From assembly GCA_009908885.1 (NCBI GenBank), contig JAAAOL010000274.1, positions 1 to 19,889 on the forward strand: a DNA stretch of 19,889 bases, read 5' to 3'. This document shows positions 14,825 through 19,889 of this stretch, piece by piece (within the stretch, counting starts at the first letter, position 1; every line of letters starts with the position of its first letter). The translations under genes and the position numbers were made by a program. Under the pieces are notes generated by a model that was given only the letters and a program-made list of their open reading frames with translations, was not told the DNA's origin and did not search any database. This DNA comes from Bacteroidota bacterium (GTDB lineage Bacteria; Bacteroidota; Rhodothermia; Rhodothermales; JAAAOL01).

Positions 14825-15355
14825 CTACGGAGACGGGGACGCCTCGACGAACACGTACGGCGCCACCTTGGCCAGCGTCTTCTCCCCGATGCCGCGCACC
14901 TCCACGAGATCGGCCACTCGCGGAAACGGCCCGTGCGCGTCCCGATAGGCCACGATCCGCCCGGACAGCGCCGGGCCGATGCGAGGTAGCCGCTCCAGCT
15001 GCGAAGCCGTGGCCAGGTTCAGGTTCATGCGCGGCAGACGCACTGACGATGTAGAAGCCGCTTGCTGCGCGGTTTCCGGCGCGTCATCCTGCTCCGTCGA
15101 GTCTGCCGCGGCATCGTCCGCAGGCACCGGCAGGGACGCCGCATCCGCTGTGGGCTCCGGCAAGAGCGGTGCGGCGGACCGCGCCTCGAAGCGCTGATCC
15201 TGCGCGGCGTAGTAGTCTGCGGGGAGCGGCTGGGCCTGACTCTGCACGTGTCGGAATACGAGGCCTGCGCCCAGCAACACGGCCAGACCGAGCAGGACGC
15301 TGCATTCGTGCGGAGTGATGGCGACGTGTTGCTGAAGGCGATACATCCATCGCAT
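14825..15355 (-). CDS. ComEA-like helix-hairpin-helix DNA-binding protein
   Basis: A membrane-anchored protein of 176 residues that would bind double-stranded DNA outside the cell for uptake. A single membrane helix spans about residues 17-35 (ECSVLLGLAVLLGAGLVF). A low-complexity Ala/Pro/Asp/Gln linker follows to about 105. The C-terminal double helix-hairpin-helix reads MNLNLATASQLERLPRIGPA, then the second hairpin EVRGIGEKTLAKVAPYV. The ATG at 15355 has a GGAGG Shine-Dalgarno sequence about 9 nt upstream, rare in this window. A GTG at 15400 in frame lies next to a TATAGG -10-like element and is less likely. No other competence genes are in view. Confidence 0.83.
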   Translation of the reverse strand: MRWMYRLQQHVAITPHECSVLLGLAVLLGAGLVFRHVQSQAQPLPADYYAAQDQRFEARSAAPLLPEPTADAASLPVPADDAAADSTEQDDAPETAQQAASTSSVRLPRMNLNLATASQLERLPRIGPALSGRIVAYRDAHGPFPRVADLVEVRGIGEKTLAKVAPYVFVEASPSP

Positions 15356-15531
15356 GAGGAGCCTCCGGGTCTTGGTCCAGGATGTCGTCTTGAGGTGCAC
15401 CTATATCTTCGCCACCGACGCCTGCGAGGGCTCACGCGCGCCCGAAATCGACCCGGCGGCGCGAGGCGGACGGCACATCCACGCGGACGCGGCGTTGCAA
15501 CGGTAGCCTGTCAGACCAGCCGCCCGCGCCC

Positions 15532-16278
15532 ATGATTCTTCGTACCGAAGCCGTCGTCCTGCGCGCGATGAAGTACGGCGAGACGAGCCAGATCGCCACC
15601 CTCTTCACGCGCGAGAAGGGCAAGCTGGCCGTCATCGCCAAGGGGTCTCGCCTGCCCAAGAGCCGCTTCGGCTCCACGCTCCAGCCGATGAGCTACACGC
15701 AGGTGGTGTTCTACTACAAGGCCACGCGCGGCCTGCAGACGCTGACCGAGAGCGCCCACGTCCAGCCGTTCCACAACATCGGGCGCGACCTGGAGAAGAT
15801 GACCGTCGGCCTACGGGCGGTGGAACTGGTCTACGCGCTGATGCAGGAGGAGCAGGAGCACGCGGACGTGTTCAACCTGCTGCTCCACACGCTGTCCCAC
15901 CTCAACGACGCGACCGAGCGCGCGCGCAACCTGCTGCCCCTCTTCCAGATGCGCCTGGCCGCCCTGCTCGGCTTCGCCCCCCAGATCGACCGGGACATCG
16001 TGGCCGCGCTGCCCGAGGACGGCGGCCTGCTCGACCTCGACACCGGCGCCGTCCTCCCGCCGGACGCGCTCCCCACGACGGCCCGCAAAGCCTCCCGCAC
16101 CGCCCTGCGCGCCTACGCCATCTTCGCCCGCGCCGACACCGAGGCCGTCCTCCGCATGCACCTGGAGCCGCCGGTCCGCAGCGAGGTGGAGCACCTGGTG
16201 GACGACTACCTGCGCTTCCACGTCGAAGACGCCTACCCCTCGCGCGGCGAAAAAGTCCTCAGCCAGCTGCGGCGCTAG
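15532..16278 (+). CDS. recO: DNA repair protein RecO
   Basis: RecO works with RecR and RecF to load RecA on SSB-coated single-stranded DNA at gaps and anneals complementary strands. It has 248 residues. The N-terminal OB fold starts MILRTEAVVLRAMKYGETSQ, with LFTREKGKLAVIAKGSRLPK. The helical C-terminal domain follows from about residue 85, with LLPLFQMRLAALLGFAP marking the usual junction. The zinc-finger cysteines found in many RecO proteins after GFAP are absent; this protein has no Cys there. It is followed 81 bp later by lexA in the same direction. The divergent comEA lies upstream. Confidence 0.93.
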   Translation: MILRTEAVVLRAMKYGETSQIATLFTREKGKLAVIAKGSRLPKSRFGSTLQPMSYTQVVFYYKATRGLQTLTESAHVQPFHNIGRDLEKMTVGLRAVELVYALMQEEQEHADVFNLLLHTLSHLNDATERARNLLPLFQMRLAALLGFAPQIDRDIVAALPEDGGLLDLDTGAVLPPDALPTTARKASRTALRAYAIFARADTEAVLRMHLEPPVRSEVEHLVDDYLRFHVEDAYPSRGEKVLSQLRR

Positions 16279-16284
16279 CGGCTA

Positions 16285-16325
16285 TTGTCTTTTAGGCGCT
16301 CGGCCCCTATACTGTGCGCAGTATA
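16285..16325 (+). promoter_or_regulatory. lexA promoter overlapped by a palindromic operator
   Basis: TTGTCT (16285-16290) and TATACT (16308-16313) are 17 bp apart. The perfect palindrome TATACTG-TGCG-CAGTATA (16308-16325, 7-bp arms) starts exactly on the -10 element and covers the start of transcription. It lies 34 bp before the lexA ATG. Position and symmetry fit self-repression by LexA. The CTG/CAG half-sites recall E. coli LexA boxes but the spacing is shorter. Confidence 0.7.
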
Positions 16326-16359
16326 TGCACCTATCGCGCACACGACCGAGCCGTTCGCC

Positions 16360-17007
16360 ATGAGCCGCCGCAAGCTCACCGCCAAGCAGCACGCCTTCCT
16401 GGAGTTCATCAAGGAGTACCTCCGCGAGCATCAGGTGTGGCCCACCTACCGGGAGATCATCGATCACTTCGGCTACCGCTCGCCCAACAGCGTGACGCAG
16501 AACCTGAAGGCACTCCACAAGAAGGGCCACCTCAAGCGCAACGAGCAGGACGGCTACCACCTCGCCGAGCCGCTAGACGACGAGCCACAGAGCATCCCGG
16601 TCAAGGGCGTCATCACGGCGGGCGTCCTGCAGGAGGCCGTCGAGGCCGACATGGGCTCGATCACGCTGGAGACGCTCTTCCCCAACCTGGACCGCATCTT
16701 CGCCATCCGCGTCTCCGGCCAGTCGATGGTGGGCGCCGACATCCGCGACGGCGACTACGTGCTGCTCATCGACGACGACATTCCGAACGGCGGCATCGGC
16801 GCGGTGCTCTACGACGGCGAGACCTCGCTCAAGCGCGTCTACCACGACGACCAGGGCCTGCGCCTGGAACCGGCCAACCCGGAGTACGACGACATCCACA
16901 TCGCGCCGGACGTGTTCGAAGAGGTGAAGGTGCTGGGCCGCTACGTGGGCCACGTCACGCGCGATGGCATCTACAAACGCACCGCCCGCCGCGCGACGGC
17001 AGCGTAA
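16360..17007 (+). CDS. lexA: LexA repressor
   Basis: The SOS repressor, which cuts itself when bound to RecA filaments after DNA damage. It has 215 residues. The N-terminal winged helix opens KLTAKQHAFLEFIKEYLREH, with recognition region SPNSVTQNLKALHKKGHLKR. The cleavage site is Ala87-Gly88 (ITAGVL), the nucleophile Ser122 (SGQSM) and the general base Lys158 (TSLKRV), all present, so it should be autocleavable. The ATG at 16360 fits the family start; the open frame upstream to 16285 covers the promoter. recO precedes it, and both serve recombination and repair. Confidence 0.96.
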   Translation: MSRRKLTAKQHAFLEFIKEYLREHQVWPTYREIIDHFGYRSPNSVTQNLKALHKKGHLKRNEQDGYHLAEPLDDEPQSIPVKGVITAGVLQEAVEADMGSITLETLFPNLDRIFAIRVSGQSMVGADIRDGDYVLLIDDDIPNGGIGAVLYDGETSLKRVYHDDQGLRLEPANPEYDDIHIAPDVFEEVKVLGRYVGHVTRDGIYKRTARRATAA

Positions 17008-17100
17008 GCCCAGGCGGGATCCTTTCGTGGCATGCTGCGGTGGAAGCGTCTCCCGTTCCCCCGCTCTCCCTTCCTCCCGCTCCCCCTTCGCTCCCGAACG

Positions 17101-17736
17101 ATGACGGCTCCAAACTGGCGCGACAACCTGCAGCGGCGCGGGGGCTTCTGGCGCCACGGCCGCTGGTACGACCTGCACCTGGACCGCCGTATGCCGCTCG
17201 CCCTCCCGATGCTGGAGGAACTGGTCGCGGCGCTCCCCCCGCTCGATGCCGACACCGCCGTCTGCGACCTCGCCTGCGGCACCGGCAACGCCGCCCTCAC
17301 GCTGCTCTCGGCCTACCCGGACGTCCAGCTCACGCTGCTGGATGCCGACGAGGACCTGCTCGCCACCGCCCGCGACAAGATCGCGGAGTTCGAGGAGGAC
17401 CGGGCGCTCACGGTGACGACGCTGGCTGCCACGATGCCGACCGACGGCGACCCGATTCCGGGCGGGCCGTACGACGTGGTCCTGGCCACACTGGCGCTGC
17501 ACGCCATCATCGGGCACGACGTAGACCCGGGCGAGGCCGAAAGCCGCTACGAACTGCTGCTCCGCGGCATCGGCGACAGCCTGACGGCGGGCGGCCACCT
17601 GCTCGTGGGCGACCACGTGGGCACGCTGGGTCTCTACCGCCAGCTCAAGGCGATGGACCGCGCCGGCTTCGTGGACGTGGACTGCGCCTGGCGGCAGGAC
17701 GACTTCTTCGTCGCCGGCGGACGCATTCCAGATTGA
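17101..17736 (+). CDS. Class I SAM-dependent methyltransferase
   Basis: A 211-residue protein of the Rossmann-fold methyltransferase group. Motif I is VCDLACGTGNAALTLL at about residues 54-69. The acidic residue after strand 2 is in LTLLDADEDLL, the strand 4 region is YDVVLATLALHAI, and a late segment reads SLTAGGHLLVGDHV. The substrate cannot be told from sequence; the N-terminus (NWRDNLQRRGGFWRHGRWYD) is not recognised. The ATG at 17101 follows an unusual pyrimidine tract (17049-17096, CTCCCG recurring); an earlier in-frame ATG at 17032 would translate that tract. It may be co-transcribed with lexA, 93 bp upstream. Its stop codon lies in a heptad array. Confidence 0.83.
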   Translation: MTAPNWRDNLQRRGGFWRHGRWYDLHLDRRMPLALPMLEELVAALPPLDADTAVCDLACGTGNAALTLLSAYPDVQLTLLDADEDLLATARDKIAEFEEDRALTVTTLAATMPTDGDPIPGGPYDVVLATLALHAIIGHDVDPGEAESRYELLLRGIGDSLTAGGHLLVGDHVGTLGLYRQLKAMDRAGFVDVDCAWRQDDFFVAGGRIPD

Positions 17737-17832
17737 CAAGGGACGATTTTCGATTGTTGATGTTCGACGGTGAGACGCGGCATCAGGAGCCTTTTCCCAA
17801 AATCGTACCTCGCCAATCGCCCCTCGAACATC
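17731..17832. repeat. 7-bp-period inverted array between two convergent genes (array F)
   Basis: Left arm units (17731-17768) include GATTGAC, GATTTTC, GATTGTT and GATGTTC. Right arm units (17798-17832) include CAAAATC, GCCAATC and GAACATC, the complement of the left pattern. TGATGTTCGA (17758-17767) and TCGAACATCA (17824-17833) are a perfect 10-bp inverted repeat. The array contains the stop codon of the methyltransferase at one end and touches the stop of the photolyase gene at the other. Its centre (17769-17797) is not repeated. It may act as a two-way terminator. Confidence 0.78.
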
Positions 17833-19264
17833 ACTGTAGTCGCTCGTACGACGCCTCCAGGTCGATCATCGGCGCTGGGTAGTCCTCCCCGATGGTGACG
17901 CCGTGCATCTGCTGCTCCATCGCACTCATCGCGTAGGGCTCGTGCACCAGCGGGTCGGGCACGTCGCGGAGCTCGGGGAGCCAGTGCTTCACGTAGGCGC
18001 CATCCGGGTCGTACCGTTTCGCCTGCGAGACGATGTTGAAATAGCGGTCGCGCGGGTCGTTGCCCACACCCGCCACGTAGGCCCAGTTGCCCCAGTTGCT
18101 CGTCACGTCGTAGTCGATGAGCCGCGCCTCGAAGTAGGCCGCGCCCCTCCGCCAGTCCAGGTTCAGGTTTTTGGCGAGGAAACTGGCCACGTTCTGACGG
18201 CCCCGGTTGCTCATGAAGCCCGTCTCGTTCAGCTCCCGCATGTTGGCGTCGATGAACGGGAAGCCCGTCGTGCCCGAGGCCCAGTGGCGGAACGCCTCGT
18301 CGTCGCCCGTCCAGTCGATGGCCTTATTCATCGGGCCGGACGGGTGGAACAGCCGGTCGCCGACCTTCCAGCCGACGTACCGGAAGAAGTCGCGCCAGAT
18401 GAGTTCGAAGACGAGCCAGTAGGTCGACTTGTTTTTGACGCGCTCCGCCTCGTACGCCTTCACCTCTTCGTAGATGGTGCGCGGCGAGAGGCAGCCGTGC
18501 GCGAGCCAGGCGGAGAACTTGGACGAGTAGTCCGCGCCGAGCAGCCCGTTGCGCGTCTCCTTGTAGCGCTTCAGCAGGTCCTGCTCCCAGAGGTAGGCCT
18601 GCACCCGCTCCAGCCCCGCCGTCTCGCCGCCCGTGAAGTCCAGCACGCCCCGCTCGTCGATGCTGCGCGGCGTCAGGCCGAGGTCCTCGACCGTCGGCAT
18701 CGCGCCCGGGTCGAGGTCGTCCGGCAACGCGGCGAGGTGCTCCGGCCTGGGAAACGTAGGCCGCACCGCACTCCGCTTCTCGACGCCCTTGCGGAACGAC
18801 GTGTAGACGTTCGGAATGCCGGACTGGTCGAACGGGATGTCGTCTACGTGGTAGAGCGTGTGGCCCCAGAAGGTGTGCAGCGTGGCGTCCGTCTCGGCCA
18901 GCGCCTGCTCGACGGCCTCTTCGACGGCGACCTCTTCGGTCGTCACCTCCTGATGGACGTGCACGGCGTCGGCCTCTACCTGGCGGACGAGGTCGGGCAG
19001 GACGTCCTCGGGCGTGCCCCTTCGGATCACCAGATCGGCGCCCAGCTCCCGGTAGCCCCGCCGCAGATCGTCCAGGCTCTCGATCAAAAACTGGGCCCGG
19101 AGCGCACCGGTCTTCTCGACGCCCCACCGCGTCGTCCGGTAGTGGCGCGGGTCGACGCAGTAGACGGGCACGACGCGGTCGGATTCCTTCGCCGCCGTGG
19201 CGAGCGCTTCGTGGTCGTGCAGGCGCAGGTCGTTGCGCAGCCAGACGAGGGTGGTGCGAGGCAT
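17831..19264 (-). CDS. Cryptochrome DASH / photolyase-family flavoprotein
   Basis: An FAD protein that uses blue light to repair cyclobutane dimers, mainly in single-stranded DNA for the DASH type. It has 477 residues. The N-terminal antenna domain starts TTLVWLRNDLRLHDHEAL. The C-terminal FAD domain carries RYKETRNGLLGADYSSKFSA, GCLSPRTIYEE, FELIWRDFFRYVGWKVG, TGFMSNRGRQNVASFLAKNL and IDYDVTSNWGNWAYVAGVGN, all DASH hallmarks. The start ATG at 19264 follows a short heptad array. A DUF2256 gene lies upstream on the same strand, a common partner of this family. The DASH assignment rests on motifs; other photolyase classes fit less well. Confidence 0.93.
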   Translation of the reverse strand: MPRTTLVWLRNDLRLHDHEALATAAKESDRVVPVYCVDPRHYRTTRWGVEKTGALRAQFLIESLDDLRRGYRELGADLVIRRGTPEDVLPDLVRQVEADAVHVHQEVTTEEVAVEEAVEQALAETDATLHTFWGHTLYHVDDIPFDQSGIPNVYTSFRKGVEKRSAVRPTFPRPEHLAALPDDLDPGAMPTVEDLGLTPRSIDERGVLDFTGGETAGLERVQAYLWEQDLLKRYKETRNGLLGADYSSKFSAWLAHGCLSPRTIYEEVKAYEAERVKNKSTYWLVFELIWRDFFRYVGWKVGDRLFHPSGPMNKAIDWTGDDEAFRHWASGTTGFPFIDANMRELNETGFMSNRGRQNVASFLAKNLNLDWRRGAAYFEARLIDYDVTSNWGNWAYVAGVGNDPRDRYFNIVSQAKRYDPDGAYVKHWLPELRDVPDPLVHEPYAMSAMEQQMHGVTIGEDYPAPMIDLEASYERLQ

Positions 19265-19277
19265 AGGGCGAGGCGTT

Positions 19278-19305
19278 GAGGCTGGAGGATGGAAGATTGC
19301 GGATG
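19278..19305 (-). repeat. Short 7-bp-period array before the photolyase start (array G)
   Basis: Four units, GAGGCTG, GAGGATG, GAAGATT and GCGGATG on the plus strand, stand in phase, with a looser fifth. Read in the direction of the photolyase gene they are pyrimidine-rich (CATCCTC type) and lie about 14 bp before its ATG. The array occupies most of the spacer to the DUF2256 gene. Confidence 0.55.
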
Positions 19306-19324
19306 GGTGGGAATGGGCCGCGAG

Positions 19325-19480
19325 CTAGTCCTGCTTTCGATTCCGGTTGCCGCGGCAGCGCTTGCTGCAATACGTGACGTGCTCCCAGTCGTCTTCCCAT
19401 TTCTTGCGCCAGGTGAACGGGCGTCCGCAGACCGGGCAGACTTTGGTGGGCAGGTCGCGCTTTTTCCGCATTTTGCTCAT
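19325..19480 (-). CDS. DUF2256 zinc-ribbon protein
   Basis: A 51-residue basic protein starting MSKMRKKRDLPTKVCPVCGR. It has two Cys pairs, CPVC and CSKRC, around a WRKKWEDDWEHVTY core, which should bind one zinc ion and matches the DUF2256 pattern. Its function is unknown. DUF2256 genes often stand beside, or are fused to, DASH cryptochromes, and here it lies 60 bp upstream of one in the same direction, so a shared role in photoreception or repair is likely. A TATAAC box about 50 bp upstream on the minus strand might be its -10 element; no good -35 is visible. Confidence 0.85.
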   Translation of the reverse strand: MSKMRKKRDLPTKVCPVCGRPFTWRKKWEDDWEHVTYCSKRCRGNRNRKQD

Positions 19481-19613
19481 GCCTCGGGCAACGCAAGACG
19501 CCGCGCGGTTGTGCCTCTCGAAACCAGATTGTTATATGGCAGACGACGGCGGCTCTGACCGCTGACGACGGACTGCGGCATTTCTGTTTTCTCCTGCTTT
19601 ACACACAGCCTCT

Positions 19614-19889
19614 ATGCCTGATCGCCAACTGCTCGGCATCGACGTCGGCGGCACGTTTACCGACTTCGTGTCCCTCGTCGATGGGCAGCTTTCCGTCCAC
19701 AAGGTGCCCACGACGCCGGACGACCAGAGCCGCGCCATCGCCACCGGCCTCGATGCGCTCGACGCGGCACCGGAGGCCGCCGTGGCCCACGGGACGACGG
19801 TGGCGACCAACGCGCTGCTGGAACGGCGCGGCGCCCGGACGGCCCTGCTGACGACCGACGGCTTCGCCGACGTGCTGGCCATCGGACGG
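19614..19889 (+). CDS. Hydantoinase A / 5-oxoprolinase family protein (3' end outside window)
   Basis: Only the first 92 residues are in the window. The protein opens RQLLGIDVGGTFTDFVSLVD, the phosphate-1 loop of the ASKHA-fold hydantoinase/oxoprolinase N-terminal domain. It continues with KVPTTPDDQSRAI, AHGTTVATNALLERRGARTA and LLTTDGFADVLAIGR, all typical of HyuA. Family members hydrolyse hydantoins or 5-oxoproline with ATP, usually with a HyuB partner, expected downstream outside the window. The ATG at 19614 fits the family start. The 133-bp spacer to the divergent DUF2256 gene should hold promoters for both; CTTTACA near 19597 is a weak candidate. Confidence 0.92.
   Translation, partial: MPDRQLLGIDVGGTFTDFVSLVDGQLSVHKVPTTPDDQSRAIATGLDALDAAPEAAVAHGTTVATNALLERRGARTALLTTDGFADVLAIGR

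Noticed and set aside
17049..17096. Pyrimidine tract before the methyltransferase as another heptad array
   Set aside because: CTCCCG recurs at 17050, 17074 and 17091, spacings of 24 and 17 that are not multiples of 7, so the period is not kept.

Overview
The window is about 19.9 kb of high-GC bacterial chromosome, coding on both strands. Gene content and style suggest a GC-rich member of Bacteroidota/Rhodothermota (Rhodothermales-like). The clues are a Bacteroidota-style PheS motif 2, the zapA to RNase Y order, CcmF-type cytochrome c maturation, CRY-DASH with DUF2256, and mostly A-rich start regions without Shine-Dalgarno sequences. The assignment is an inference; no rRNA or tRNA gene is present to confirm it.

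Positions 1-7090 hold the classic translation cluster thrS (5' end missing), infC, rpmI, rplT, pheS, pheT, in the same order as in Escherichia coli. Between rplT and pheS, where E. coli has pheM, there is a 19-codon reading frame with two adjacent Phe codons followed by mutually exclusive hairpins ending in a strong terminator. This reads as a ribosome-stalling attenuator for phenylalanyl-tRNA synthetase. Between pheS and pheT sits a foreign-looking four-helix-bundle (23S rRNA-IVP/Avd-like) gene inside imperfect 38-bp inverted repeats. The repeats belong to a family of 7-bp-period arrays that also fills the rpmI-rplT and rplT-pheS spacers without any gene.

Positions 7097-10022 hold a small coiled-coil protein, zapA, a structured non-coding RNA that may be 6S RNA, and rny (RNase Y). 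On the minus strand follows a toxin-antitoxin-like pair (UPF0175 plus PIN/DUF3368). Then comes ccmF, a repeat-rich spacer of about 395 bp, and an ArsR-family regulator.

From 14285 to the end, minus-strand genes are a conserved hypothetical, comEA (DNA uptake), a CRY-DASH photolyase/cryptochrome and a DUF2256 zinc-ribbon protein. Plus-strand genes are recO, lexA with a palindromic operator over its promoter, a class I methyltransferase, and the start of a hydantoinase A/oxoprolinase gene. recO, lexA, comEA and the photolyase form a loose DNA repair and uptake neighbourhood.

The most unusual feature is a set of intergenic arrays with an exact 7-bp period but different sequence at different sites. 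Several begin at a stop codon or end a few bases before a start codon, and several have inverted-repeat arms.
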